Origin: Streptomyces mashuensis
GTDB lineage: Bacteria; Actinomycetota; Actinomycetes; Streptomycetales; Streptomycetaceae
NCBI RefSeq assembly: GCF_014654785.1
Contig: NZ_BNBD01000002.1
Coordinates: forward strand, 1 to 64,000
Length of the DNA: 64,000 nucleotides
Direction: 5' to 3'
In this document: positions 35,861 through 46,591 of the stretch, piece after piece
Position numbering within the stretch: position 1 is the stretch's first letter
How the letters are laid out: each line of letters begins with the position of its first letter
Made by a program: the position numbers and the translations under genes
The notes under the pieces: model-generated
Databases searched by the model: none
What the model saw: the letters and a program-made list of their open reading frames with translations, nothing else
What the model was told of the DNA's origin: nothing

Positions 35861-37108
<1,248 letters not shown>

Positions 37109-37167
37109 GTCGAAGGCCTCTCGCCTCGAGTTACGTATGCCTGGGGGCGGTTCTCAATGCCGACCCG

Positions 37168-37192
37168 AACCCTAACGTTCAAGTTTAGGGTT
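37168..37192. promoter_or_regulatory. inverted repeat in the ftsZ upstream region
   Basis: AACCCTAA (37168-37175) and TTAGGGTT (37185-37192) form a perfect 8-base dyad with a 9-base spacer, 60-84 bases before the ftsZ start. The surrounding 37109-37348 gap is clearly richer in A/T than the genes (for example a CCCGTTTTTCTTTTCACCC stretch), as expected for a multi-promoter region. No individual promoter can be fixed by eye. Confidence 0.45.
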
Positions 37193-37348
37193 ACCGGTGC
37201 CACTGTTCCCTGGGTTCTCTGAAGCAGGACACTAGGTCGACAAGCGGCGCGTCTTCAACGAACACGCCGAACCTCCCGTTTTTCTTTTCACCCTATGTGA
37301 TCACCCATAGCCGTAGCCAACCAGGGTGCTGGCCGTGCCGTCCCGGCG

Positions 37349-38311
37349 TCAACTCCCGGACGCCGCGGGGGCACCCGGAGCGCTGACGTCGAAGCGCCGG
37401 GCGCCCCCGCCGGCCTTCAGCAGCGCGGTGAGAGTACGCGCCTTGGCCGCCCCCCGTTCGCCACTGCCCCAGACCACGGTCCGACCCCCCGTCAGCTCGA
37501 CGGTGATGGAGTCGTACGAGCGTACGCGGACGGCGCGGGTGTCCTTGCGCACCGCCGGCGGGAGGTCGCCCAGCACCCGGGCGGCCTCCGCCTCCAGGCG
37601 TTCCCGGCCGAAACGGTTGTTGGAGGGCGTCTCGTCCATCTCCAGCACGAGCCGGGGCACTCCGGCGGGAGCGTGATCGACTGTGGCGAACCGCACTCCT
37701 GCGGTGTCGATTTCGATATACCTTCCGCCCCTTTCGAGGACGGCTTCGGGCTGTCGCTCGGTCACTTCCAGACCGATCGCGTGCGGCCAGGACCGGACCA
37801 CGTCGACGGACCGGATCCGCCGCACCCGGCGGCGCAGCCGCTGTTCGACGGCGTCGGTGTCCACCGAGACGAGGGGTTCGCCGAGCGGCACCTCGGCCGC
37901 CTCGCGCACCTCATCGGGTGTCAGGACGTGCGTGCCGCTGACCTCCACACGGGTGACGCGCAGCCAGGAGGAGCCGTAGAGCAGCCAGCCGCCGCCCGCC
38001 GTGAGGAGCGCGCCGGCCACGGCCCACAGCAGCAGCCGGCGCCGGAAACCCGTGCGGGAGGCGGGCCGGGCCGGCCGGGCCGGGCGCAGCCGGCGGGCGG
38101 GCCCGGCGGCCTTGGCCTTGCCGCTGCCCTTGCCGCTGCCCTTGCCACCGTCTTTGCCGGTGCCCTTGCCCGTGGCCGCGGCCTTGCCCGTACCGGCGGC
38201 CCTGCCCGTGCCCTTGCCCGGCCGGGCCGGGCCGGAGGCTCCCGCCCGGCCGGACGAGCCGGACCTGCCCTTGCCCTCGCCGCCGCGCCGGGCGGTCGTC
38301 GGTCCGGCCAC
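37349..38311 (-). CDS. ftsQ: cell division protein FtsQ
   Basis: Bitopic divisome protein of 320 residues. A long basic cytoplasmic N-terminus rich in Gly/Lys (GKGTGKDGGKGSGKGSGKAK) is followed by one membrane segment (about residues 93-112), a POTRA domain starting VTRVEVSGTHVLTPDEV, and the FtsQ beta domain with VTERQPEAVLERG. It works with FtsL and FtsB-like proteins in activating FtsW/FtsI. GTG start. It lies 27 bp after murG. Confidence 0.95.
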   Translation of the reverse strand: MAGPTTARRGGEGKGRSGSSGRAGASGPARPGKGTGRAAGTGKAAATGKGTGKDGGKGSGKGSGKAKAAGPARRLRPARPARPASRTGFRRRLLLWAVAGALLTAGGGWLLYGSSWLRVTRVEVSGTHVLTPDEVREAAEVPLGEPLVSVDTDAVEQRLRRRVRRIRSVDVVRSWPHAIGLEVTERQPEAVLERGGRYIEIDTAGVRFATVDHAPAGVPRLVLEMDETPSNNRFGRERLEAEAARVLGDLPPAVRKDTRAVRVRSYDSITVELTGGRTVVWGSGERGAAKARTLTALLKAGGGARRFDVSAPGAPAASGS

Positions 38312-38338
38312 GCTCCCAGCCTCCTGCTCTACGGGCGC

Positions 38339-39433
38339 TCAGCCCGCCCTGTGTGCGGCAATCGCCTCGTACACCATGCCGACCAGCAGCTCGTCGGCGT
38401 CCCGCCGGCCGAACTCGGCGGCGGCACGGGACATCTCGTACAGCCGGTGCGGGTTGGTGAGCACCGGGAGCACGTTGTTCTGCACCCACTGCGGGGACAG
38501 CTCGGCGTCGTCGACCAGCAGGCCGCCGCCCGCCTTGACCACCGGCTGGGCGTTGAGCCGCTGCTCGCCGTTGCCGATGGGCAGCGGGACGTAGGCGGCC
38601 GGGAGGCCGACGGCGGACAGTTCCGCGACGGTCATCGCGCCCGCGCGGCAGAGCATCATGTCGGCCGCGGCGTACGCGAGATCCATCCGGTCTACATACG
38701 ATACCGGGACATAGGGCGGCATTCCGGGCATGTTGTCGACGTGCGGCAGTTCGTTCTTCGGACCGACCGCGTGCAGCACCTGGACGCCGGCGCGCTGGAG
38801 GAACGGGACGACGGTCTGGACGACCTCGTTCAGCCGCCGGGCGCCCTGCGAACCGCCGGAGACCAGCAGCGTCGGCAGGTTGGGGTCGAGCCCGAAGGCG
38901 GCGCGCGCCTCGGCGCGGACCGCGGCCCGGTCCAGGGTGGCGATCGTCCGGCGCAGCGGGATGCCCACGTAGCGGGCGTTGCGCAGCTTGCTGTCCGGGG
39001 TGGAGACCGCGACGGCCGAGGCGTACCGCGAGCCGATCTTGTTGGCGAGGCCGGGGCGGGCGTTGGCCTCGTGGACGACGATCGGCACGCCGAGCCGCTT
39101 GGCGGCCAGGTAGCCGGGCAGGGCCACGTAACCACCGAAGCCGACGACGCAGTCGGCCTTGGTGCGCTCCAGGATCTGCTCGGCGGCCTTGATCGTGCCC
39201 CGCAGCCGGCCGGGGACGGTGATCAGCTCCGGCGTGGGCTTGCGGGGCAGCGGGACGGCGGGGATCAGTCCCAGCTCGTAGCCCCGCTCGGGCACCAGGC
39301 GGGTCTCCAGACCCCGCTCCGTGCCGAGCGCCGTGATGCCCACGGTCGGGTCCTGCCTGCGCAGGGCGTCCGCGAGGGCGAGCGCGGGCTCGATGTGGCC
39401 GGCGGTCCCCCCACCGGCGAGTACGACATGCAC
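38339..39433 (-). CDS. murG: MurG N-acetylglucosaminyltransferase
   Basis: Converts lipid I to lipid II on the inner face of the membrane, 364 residues. The N-terminal [19 protein letters not shown] is the conserved G-loop; the second Gly-rich loop is [14 protein letters not shown]; and [20 protein letters not shown] binds UDP-GlcNAc. The GTG start lies 6 bp after the ftsW stop, so coupling is likely. Confidence 0.98.
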   Translation of the reverse strand: MHVVLAGGGTAGHIEPALALADALRRQDPTVGITALGTERGLETRLVPERGYELGLIPAVPLPRKPTPELITVPGRLRGTIKAAEQILERTKADCVVGFGGYVALPGYLAAKRLGVPIVVHEANARPGLANKIGSRYASAVAVSTPDSKLRNARYVGIPLRRTIATLDRAAVRAEARAAFGLDPNLPTLLVSGGSQGARRLNEVVQTVVPFLQRAGVQVLHAVGPKNELPHVDNMPGMPPYVPVSYVDRMDLAYAAADMMLCRAGAMTVAELSAVGLPAAYVPLPIGNGEQRLNAQPVVKAGGGLLVDDAELSPQWVQNNVLPVLTNPHRLYEMSRAAAEFGRRDADELLVGMVYEAIAAHRAG

Positions 39434-39439
39434 CGAAAT

Positions 39440-40825
39440 TCACCGCTCTCCGGACGGTCGCTTCTTGACGCGCCGTCTCATCGTCTTCCATCTCACCCCA
39501 GGCTGCCGCATGGCCAGCGCAGCCCGCGCACCGGGTTCGTCGCGCGCGAAGGCGATCAGCAGCCCGATGGCGAACATGGTCGGCAGCAGGGCGGACCCTC
39601 CGTAGGAGAACAGCGGGAGCGGGACGCCGGCGATCGGCAGCAGGCCGAGCACCGCACCGATGTTGACCACGGCCTGGGCCGTGATCCAGGTGGTCACACC
39701 TCCCGCGGCGTACCTCACGAAGGGGTCCTCCGTGCGTCCGGCCACGCGGATACCCGCATAGCCTAGAGCCGCGAACAGGGCGAGCACCGACAGCGTCCCC
39801 GCCAGGCCCAGTTCCTCGCCGGTGATGGCGAAGATGAAGTCGGTGTGCGGTTCGGGCAGTTCGCCCCATTTCTCCACGCTCGCCCCGAGGCCGGCCCCGA
39901 ACCAGCCGCCGTTGGCCAGCGCGTAGATGCCGTGCACGGCCTGCCAGCACTGGTCGTTCACGCCCGGGTCGGTGGCGCCGATGCACTCCAGCCGGGACAT
40001 GCGGTTGGCGCTGGTCTTGATGAAGAGCATGGCCAGCGCCGCGGTGACGGCGAAGACGCCGGCGAACAGCCGGGTGGGGGCGCCCGCCACCCACAGCAGC
40101 CCCAGCAGCACCACGGTGAGCACCACGGTGGTGCCCATGTCGCCGCCGAGCATGATCAGCCCCAGCAGCAGGAAGGTCACCGGCACCAGCGGCACCAGCA
40201 GGTGTTTCCACTGCGTGAGCAGCTTCTTCGACTGCTTGCGGGCCAGCAGGTCCGCGCCCCACAGCACCAGCGCCAGCTTGGCGAACTCGCTGGGCTGGAG
40301 CTGGAAGGGGCCGCCGAGCGAGATCCAGTTGGTGTTGCCGTTGATGGTCTCGCCGATGCCGGGCACCTGCACCAGGCAGAGCAGGAAGACGGAGACGGCC
40401 AGCAGCGGGTAGGCCAGCGCGCGCAGCAGCCGTACGGGCGTACGGGCGGCGGCCAGCAGCAGCACCGTGCCGATGGCGGCGGCCAGCAGCTGCTTGCGGA
40501 AGAAGTAGCTGGGCGCCAGGCCGTTCTGCAGGGCCTTGATCTGGGAGGCCGAGTAGACCATCACCAGGCCCAGCACAGTGATCAGCAGCGAGCCGCCCAG
40601 GACCAGGTAGTAGGCGGTCAGCGGGCGGTCCCAGGCGCGCTTGGCGCGCAGGTGCAGCCCGCGCAGCCCGCCGGGGCCGCGGCGCGGCGGGCGGGCCCGG
40701 CCCGTGCCGCCGCGGACGGGCGGCCGGGGCGTCCGTACGGGCCGGGGGCGCGCGGCGGACCCGCGCAGGGCCGTCCACGCGGCCGCCGGCGGCCGCCCTG
40801 GCACCACGCTGTCGTCGGCGTGCAT
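39440..40825 (-). CDS. ftsW: FtsW septal peptidoglycan glycosyltransferase
   Basis: SEDS-family polymerase that joins lipid II at the septum with FtsI, 461 residues. A basic Pro/Arg-rich N-terminal extension of about 65 residues precedes ten membrane helices. WISLGGPFQLQPSEFAKLAL, TDFIFAITGEELGLAG (with the catalytic-region Asp) and GVPLPLFSYGGSALL are SEDS signatures. It starts 54 bp after murD, with ATG. Confidence 0.97.
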   Translation of the reverse strand: MHADDSVVPGRPPAAAWTALRGSAARPRPVRTPRPPVRGGTGRARPPRRGPGGLRGLHLRAKRAWDRPLTAYYLVLGGSLLITVLGLVMVYSASQIKALQNGLAPSYFFRKQLLAAAIGTVLLLAAARTPVRLLRALAYPLLAVSVFLLCLVQVPGIGETINGNTNWISLGGPFQLQPSEFAKLALVLWGADLLARKQSKKLLTQWKHLLVPLVPVTFLLLGLIMLGGDMGTTVVLTVVLLGLLWVAGAPTRLFAGVFAVTAALAMLFIKTSANRMSRLECIGATDPGVNDQCWQAVHGIYALANGGWFGAGLGASVEKWGELPEPHTDFIFAITGEELGLAGTLSVLALFAALGYAGIRVAGRTEDPFVRYAAGGVTTWITAQAVVNIGAVLGLLPIAGVPLPLFSYGGSALLPTMFAIGLLIAFARDEPGARAALAMRQPGVRWKTMRRRVKKRPSGER

Positions 40826-40879
40826 CCGGGTGTCCCCTCCGCTGGTCTCCGCGCCGCCGGCCCGCGGAGGGACCGGCGG

Positions 40880-42337
40880 CTACTGGTCCGTGCCGGGGCC
40901 CGCCGCCAGGGCCCGTACCGCCTCGGCGAAGACCTCGCCACGCTGGTTGTAGTCGGTGAACATGTCCATCGAGGCACAGGCCGGGGCCAGCAGGACGGTG
41001 TCCCCCGCGCGGGCCAGCCGCGCCGCCTCGCCGACCGCCGCGGCCATCGCCCCAGTGTCGGTCCGGTCGAGGTCCACCACCGGGACATCCGGGGCGTGTC
41101 GCGCGAGGGCTTCCCTGATCAGCGCCCGCTCGGCCCCGATCAGCACCACGCCGCGCAGCCGCTTCGCCGACGCCTCGACCAGCTCGTCGAAGGTCGCGCC
41201 CTTGGCCAGGCCGCCGGCGATCCACACCACCGGCTCGTAGGCGGCCAGCGACGCCTGGGCGGCGTGCGGGTTGGTGGCCTTGGAGTCGTCGACGTACGCC
41301 ACCCCGGCGACGTCGGCGACGTGGGCGATGCGGTGCGCCTCGGGCCGGAAGGCGCGCAGGCCCTCGCGGACCGCCGTGGCGGGCACGCCGTAGGCGCGGG
41401 CCAGGGCGGCCGCGGCGAGCGCATTGGCGATGTTGTGCGGGGCCGGCGGGCCGGCCTCGGGGGCGATGTCGGAGATCTCCGCGAGCTCCTGCGCCTGCTG
41501 GTGCCGGTTCTCCACGAAGGCGCGGTCCACCAGCAGCCCGTCGACGACACCGAGCATGGACGGGCCGGGAGCGCCGAGGGTGAAGCCGATGGCGCGGCAG
41601 CCCTCCTCGACGTCGGCCGCCATGACCAGGCGCTCGGTGGCCGGGTCGGCGACGTTGTAGACGCAGGCGACGGTGTTGCCCTCGTAGATCCGGCCCTTGT
41701 CGGCGGCGTAGGCGCGCAGGGAGCCGTGCCAGTCGAGGTGGTCGGGGGCGACGTTGAGGACGGCGCCGGAGTGGGCGCGCAGCGAGGGCGCCCAGTGCAG
41801 CTGGTAGCTGGAGAGCTCGACGGCGAGGACGTCGTACTCCTGCTCGCCGAGCACCACGTCGATGATCGGCGTGCCGATGTTGCCGACGGCGGCGGTGCGC
41901 AGTCCGGCGGCCTTCAGGATGGAGGCCAGCATCCGCACGGTGGTGGTCTTGCCGTTGGTGCCGGTGACGGCGAGCCAGGTGGCGGCCCTGCCGTGCTTGA
42001 GGGCGCGCAGCCGCCAGGCGATCTCGACGTCGCCCACGACCTCGACGCCGGCCTCGGCGGCCGCGGCGAACAGCGCGCTGTCGGGGCGCCAGCCGGGCGA
42101 GGTGACGACCAGGCCGGTGCCCGCGGGCAGGGTGGCCGCGTCACCGAGGCGCACGGTGACGCCCTCGGCCTCCAGGCCCGCGGCGCGCTCGCGCAGCTTC
42201 GGGCTGTCGCCGCCGTCGACGACGGTGACGTGCGCGCCGAGGCCGGCCAGGGCGCGGGCGGCGCTGACGCCGCTCACGCCGAGGCCGGCGACGGTGATGT
42301 GCTTGCCGCTGAACTCGCTGGACTCTGCGGTGCTCAC
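40880..42337 (-). CDS. murD: UDP-N-acetylmuramoylalanine--D-glutamate ligase
   Basis: Adds D-Glu to UDP-MurNAc-L-Ala in the cytosol, 485 residues. The N-terminal Rossmann-like domain begins [18 protein letters not shown]; the ATP-binding loop is [14 protein letters not shown]; Mur-ligase segments [14 protein letters not shown] and [13 protein letters not shown] follow. The GTG at 42337 overlaps the mraY stop by 4 bases (GTGA), which decides this start over an upstream ATG. Confidence 0.98.
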   Translation of the reverse strand: MSTAESSEFSGKHITVAGLGVSGVSAARALAGLGAHVTVVDGGDSPKLRERAAGLEAEGVTVRLGDAATLPAGTGLVVTSPGWRPDSALFAAAAEAGVEVVGDVEIAWRLRALKHGRAATWLAVTGTNGKTTTVRMLASILKAAGLRTAAVGNIGTPIIDVVLGEQEYDVLAVELSSYQLHWAPSLRAHSGAVLNVAPDHLDWHGSLRAYAADKGRIYEGNTVACVYNVADPATERLVMAADVEEGCRAIGFTLGAPGPSMLGVVDGLLVDRAFVENRHQQAQELAEISDIAPEAGPPAPHNIANALAAAALARAYGVPATAVREGLRAFRPEAHRIAHVADVAGVAYVDDSKATNPHAAQASLAAYEPVVWIAGGLAKGATFDELVEASAKRLRGVVLIGAERALIREALARHAPDVPVVDLDRTDTGAMAAAVGEAARLARAGDTVLLAPACASMDMFTDYNQRGEVFAEAVRALAAGPGTDQ

Positions 42338-43398
42338 TTGATGGCCAACCATCCGGCGTAGAAGATTCCGAGTCCGACGGCCACGCACAGGCCCTGGATG
42401 ATCCAGAAGCGGACCACGACCAGGACCTCGCTCCACCCCTTGAGTTCGAAGTGGTGCTGGAGCGGGGCCATCCGGAAGACGCGCTTCCCGGTGAGGCGGA
42501 ACGAGCCCACCTGGATGATCACCGACATGGTGATCAGCACGAACAGGCCGCCGAGGAGGGCGAGCAGCAGCTCGGTGCGGGAGCAGATCGCCAGGCCGGC
42601 CAGCGCGCCGCCCAGGGCGAGGGAGCCGGTGTCGCCCATGAAGATCTTGGCGGGGGACGTGTTCCACCACAGGAAGCCGAAGCAGGAGCCCATCAGGGCG
42701 GAGGCGACGACGGCGAGGTCGAGCGGGTCGCGCACCTCGTAGCAGGCGGCGCCGGCGGTGACCGAGTTGCCGCACCACTGGCCGTGCTGCCAGGTGCCGA
42801 TGAAGACGTACGCGCCGAAGACCATCACGGAGGCGCCGGTGGCCAGGCCGTCGAGGCCGTCGGTGAGGTTCACGCCGTTCGACATCGCCAGGATCATGAA
42901 CAGCGCCCAGACGACGAACAGCACCGGGCCGATGGACCAGCCGAAGTCCTGCGTGAAGGACAGCCGCGTGGAGGCCGGGGTCTGCCCGCGGACGTCCGCG
43001 AACTGGAGCGCGAGGACGGCGAACGCGATGCCGACGATCAGCTGGCCGGCCATCTTCGCCTTGGCCCGCAGACCGAGGCTCCGCTGTTTGACGATCTTGA
43101 TGTAGTCGTCGAGGAAGCCGACCAGGCCCATGCCGGCGGTGAGGAACAGCACCAGCAGGCCGGACGTGGTCGGGCTCTTGCTGGTGATCACCTTGGTGAC
43201 GGCGTACGCGATGAGGGTCGCCAGGATGAAGGCGATGCCGCCCATCGTGGGCGTGCCCTTCTTGCTGCCGTGGGTACGGGGGCCGTCGTCGCGGATGAAC
43301 TGGCCGTAGCCCTTGCGGGCGAGGAACTTGATCAGCAGCGGGGTGCCGATGAGGGTCAGGAACAGACCGATGACACCCGCGAAGAGGATCTGGTTCAT
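42334..43398 (-). CDS. mraY: phospho-N-acetylmuramoyl-pentapeptide transferase
   Basis: Integral membrane enzyme forming lipid I from UDP-MurNAc-pentapeptide and undecaprenyl phosphate, 354 residues, ten helices. Active-site features: [16 protein letters not shown] with the Asp pair, [27 protein letters not shown] and the C-terminal [12 protein letters not shown]. The ATG overlaps the murF stop by one base (TGATG). It is the target of tunicamycin-class antibiotics. Confidence 0.98.
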   Translation of the reverse strand: MNQILFAGVIGLFLTLIGTPLLIKFLARKGYGQFIRDDGPRTHGSKKGTPTMGGIAFILATLIAYAVTKVITSKSPTTSGLLVLFLTAGMGLVGFLDDYIKIVKQRSLGLRAKAKMAGQLIVGIAFAVLALQFADVRGQTPASTRLSFTQDFGWSIGPVLFVVWALFMILAMSNGVNLTDGLDGLATGASVMVFGAYVFIGTWQHGQWCGNSVTAGAACYEVRDPLDLAVVASALMGSCFGFLWWNTSPAKIFMGDTGSLALGGALAGLAICSRTELLLALLGGLFVLITMSVIIQVGSFRLTGKRVFRMAPLQHHFELKGWSEVLVVVRFWIIQGLCVAVGLGIFYAGWLAIK

Positions 43399-44819
43399 CA
43401 GCCGGCGACCTCACCGTCGGCCGCGAGCAGCTGCTCGGCCACCTTCTCCAGCCCCACCGACCTGGACGCCTTCACCAGTACGACGTCTCCCGGGCGCAGC
43501 TCGCTGCGCAACAGGTCGACCGCCGCCTGCGCGTCGGACACGTGCACCGACTCCTCACCCCACGAACCCTCGTTATAGGCGCCCATCTGCAACCAGGCCG
43601 CTTCCCTGCCCCCGACTGCCACGAGCTTGCCGACATTGAGCCGGACGGCCAGCCGTCCGACCGCGTCGTGCTCGGCGAGTGACTCCTCGCCCAGCTCGGC
43701 CATCCGACCGAGTACTGCCCACGTCCGTCCACCCCTAGCCCGGGCGGTTTCGCCCATCGCGGCCAGCGCGCGCAGCGCCGCTCGCATGGATTCGGGGTTC
43801 GCGTTGTAGGCGTCGTTGACGATCGTCACGCCGTCCGCGCGCTCGGTGACCTCCATCCGCCAGCGGGAGAGCTGGCCCGCGCCGGAGAGCGCGTCGGCGA
43901 TCTCCTGTGCGGGCATGCCCAGCTCGTGGGCGACGGCGGCGGCGGCAAGCGCGTTCGACACGTGGTGCTCACCGTACAACCGCATGGTCACTTCGCCGCA
44001 CCCGGTGGGGGTGCGGAGCGTGAAGGCGGGCCGGCCGAGGTCGTCGAGGCGGACCTTTTCGGCCCGTACGTGGGCATCGGCGGCCTCGCCGAAGAAGACG
44101 ACGCGGGCCTTGGTGCGCGCGCTCATGGCGCGGACGAGCGGGTCGTCGGCGTTGAGGACGGCGATGCCGCCCTCGCCGGCCGCGGGCAGGGCCTCCACGA
44201 GCTCGCCCTTGGCGATCGCGATCTGCTCGCGGCCGCCGAACTCGCCGAGGTGGGCGGTGCCCACGTTGAGCACGACGCCGACGTGCGGCGGGGTGATCTC
44301 CGTGAGGTAGCGGATGTGCCCGATGCCGCGGGCGCCCATCTCCAGCACCAGGTGGCGGGTGCCGGCCTCGGCCTTGAGCGCGGTGAGCGGCAGGCCGATC
44401 TCGTTGTTGAGGGAGCCGGGCGTCCACACCGTGGGGCCCTGCCGCTGGAGCAGCTGGGCCATCAGGTCCTTGGTGCTGGTCTTGCCGGCCGAGCCGGTCA
44501 GCGCCACGACGGTGGTGCCCAGCCGGCCGACGACGGCGCGGGCCAGCGCGCCGAGCGCGGCCACGACGTCGTCGACCACGATGGCGGGGACGCCGACGGG
44601 CCGGGTGGCCAGCACGGCGACCGCGCCGGACGCCACGGCGCCGGCCGCGAAGTCGTGCCCGTCGGCGCGCTCCCCGGCGATGGCCACGAAGAGGGCGCCG
44701 GGGCGCACCTCACGGGAGTCGATGACGACGGGCCCGGTGACGAGGGCGCCGGGGTCCGGTATGTCGTACGGGCGTCCGCCGACGGCTGCGGCGATCTCGG
44801 CGAGGGACAGGGGGGTCAC
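43398..44819 (-). CDS. murF: UDP-MurNAc-tripeptide--D-Ala-D-Ala ligase
   Basis: Completes the pentapeptide precursor by adding D-Ala-D-Ala, 473 residues. The ATP loop is [39 protein letters not shown] and [12 protein letters not shown] are MurF-specific. It starts with GTG 65 bp after murE; its stop is shared by one base with the mraY start. Confidence 0.98.
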   Translation of the reverse strand: MTPLSLAEIAAAVGGRPYDIPDPGALVTGPVVIDSREVRPGALFVAIAGERADGHDFAAGAVASGAVAVLATRPVGVPAIVVDDVVAALGALARAVVGRLGTTVVALTGSAGKTSTKDLMAQLLQRQGPTVWTPGSLNNEIGLPLTALKAEAGTRHLVLEMGARGIGHIRYLTEITPPHVGVVLNVGTAHLGEFGGREQIAIAKGELVEALPAAGEGGIAVLNADDPLVRAMSARTKARVVFFGEAADAHVRAEKVRLDDLGRPAFTLRTPTGCGEVTMRLYGEHHVSNALAAAAVAHELGMPAQEIADALSGAGQLSRWRMEVTERADGVTIVNDAYNANPESMRAALRALAAMGETARARGGRTWAVLGRMAELGEESLAEHDAVGRLAVRLNVGKLVAVGGREAAWLQMGAYNEGSWGEESVHVSDAQAAVDLLRSELRPGDVVLVKASRSVGLEKVAEQLLAADGEVAG

Positions 44820-44884
44820 GACCTGTCACCTCCCGCCGTGCGGGAGAGCTGCCGTGGGGAGGGTTGTGCGCGCATGGCGGTCTG

Positions 44885-46579
44885 TCATCCCTGGTCGTTC
44901 CGGTGCGGGGTGGCCGTCCGGTCGTGCTCGATGGCCTCGCGCAGCACCTGGCGGTCGTCGAAGGGGCGTACCACTCCGGCGATGTCCTGGCCCTGTTCGT
45001 GGCCCTTGCCGAGGACCAGGACGGTGTCGCCGGGTTCGGCACGGGCGACGGCGGCGGCGATGGCGGCGGCGCGGTCCTCGAGGAGGAGGACCGTGCCGCG
45101 CTCGGCGGCGGGCACCTCGGCGGCGCCCGAAAGCATGGTGGCGAGGATCGCGAGCGGGTCCTCGGAGCGGGGGTTGTCCGACGTCAGTACGGCGGTGTCG
45201 GCGAGCCGGGCCAGCGCGGCGCCCATGGGGGCGCGCTTGGTGGTGTCGCGGTCGCCGCCGCAGCCGAGGACGGCGTGGATCCGGCCGGGGGTGACCTTGC
45301 GCAGCGCGCGGAGAACCGATTCTACGGCGTCGGTCTTGTGGGCGTAGTCGACGACCGCGAGCCAGGGCTGGCCGGCGTCGACGCGCTCCAGGCGGCCGGG
45401 GACGCCGGGCACGGCGGCGACGCCGTCGGCGGCCTGCTGCGGGTCGGCGCCGGCGGCGACGAGGGCGACCACGGCGGCGAGGGTGTTGGCCACGTTGAAC
45501 GGGCCGGCCAGCGGCGAGCGGGCGCGCACGGAGACGCCGTCCGGGCCGAGGATCGTGAACGTGGAGTCGAACAGGCCGCTCTCCACGTCGGTGGCGCGCC
45601 AGTCGGCGTCGGGGCGGCCCTCGGCGGAGAAGGTGGTCACGGGGACCTCGGAGACGCCCTCCGCGAGCCGGCGGCCGTACTCGTCGTCGAGGTTGACCAC
45701 GCCCAGGCGGCTGCGCTCCTTGGTGAAGAGCTCGGCCTTGGCGGCGAAGTAGTCCTCCATGCCCGAGTGGAACTCCATGTGCTCGGGGCTGAGGTTGTTG
45801 AAGACGGCGACGTCGAAGAGGCAGCCGTCGACGCGGCCCAGGCGCAGCGCGTGGCTGGAGACCTCCATGGCGACCGAGCGCACGCCGCGCTCGCGCATCA
45901 CGGCGAACAGCGCCTGGAGGTCGGTGGCCTCCGGGGTGGTGCGCTCGGATTTGATGCGCTCGTCACCGATGCGGGACTCGACGGTGCCGATGAGGCCGGT
46001 GGGGCCGGCCAGGGCACGCAGCCCGCCCTCGACGAGGTAGGCGGTGGTGGTCTTGCCGGAGGTGCCGGTGATGCCGATGCGCAGCAGGTCGCGGCCGGGG
46101 TCGCCGTAGACGGTGGCGGCCAGGGCGCCCATGCGGGCGCGCGGGTCGGCGACGGTGAGCACGGGCAGGCCGGCGGCGGCGGCGCGCTCGGCGCCGTCGG
46201 GGTCGGTGAGCACGGCGGCGGCGCCGAGGCGGGCGGCCTGGGCGGTGAACTCGGCGCCGTGGAAGCGGGCGCCGGGCAGCGCGGCGTACAGGTCTCCGGG
46301 GCGGACGGCCCGGGAGTCGTGGGTGATGCCGGTCACGGCGGCACCGGCGGCTCCGGCCGGCGCGGTGATGCCCAGCTGACCGGCCAGCTCCGTGAGGGGC
46401 ACGGGGACGACCCGGGTGGGGCGGGGCGCTCCCGGCGTCGCGGCGGGGGCGTCCTTCGGGGTGGTGTGGGACTGATCAGCGTGGGGCACGGCGGTGAGCG
46501 TACCGGGCGCACCCGCCTCGCCGCGAAGCGAGGGGCGCGCCGGGCCGTGGTTCCCCGGGTCGGGAGTGATCGTCGTCAC
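44885..46579 (-). CDS. murE: UDP-MurNAc-dipeptide--diaminopimelate ligase
   Basis: Adds the third residue of the stem peptide, 564 residues. ATP loop GITGTSGKTTTAYL; VAMEVSSHALRLGRV; and TSDNPRSEDPL, the DNPR motif marking diaminopimelate-adding enzymes (LL-diaminopimelate in Streptomyces walls, by genus knowledge). The first 55 residues are a Pro/Ala-rich extension before the core; the GTG at 46579 lies 12 bp after ftsI, but an internal start near residue 31 cannot be excluded. Confidence 0.97.
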   Translation of the reverse strand: MTTITPDPGNHGPARPSLRGEAGAPGTLTAVPHADQSHTTPKDAPAATPGAPRPTRVVPVPLTELAGQLGITAPAGAAGAAVTGITHDSRAVRPGDLYAALPGARFHGAEFTAQAARLGAAAVLTDPDGAERAAAAGLPVLTVADPRARMGALAATVYGDPGRDLLRIGITGTSGKTTTAYLVEGGLRALAGPTGLIGTVESRIGDERIKSERTTPEATDLQALFAVMRERGVRSVAMEVSSHALRLGRVDGCLFDVAVFNNLSPEHMEFHSGMEDYFAAKAELFTKERSRLGVVNLDDEYGRRLAEGVSEVPVTTFSAEGRPDADWRATDVESGLFDSTFTILGPDGVSVRARSPLAGPFNVANTLAAVVALVAAGADPQQAADGVAAVPGVPGRLERVDAGQPWLAVVDYAHKTDAVESVLRALRKVTPGRIHAVLGCGGDRDTTKRAPMGAALARLADTAVLTSDNPRSEDPLAILATMLSGAAEVPAAERGTVLLLEDRAAAIAAAVARAEPGDTVLVLGKGHEQGQDIAGVVRPFDDRQVLREAIEHDRTATPHRNDQG

Positions 46580-46591
46580 GGCGGGCCCGGC

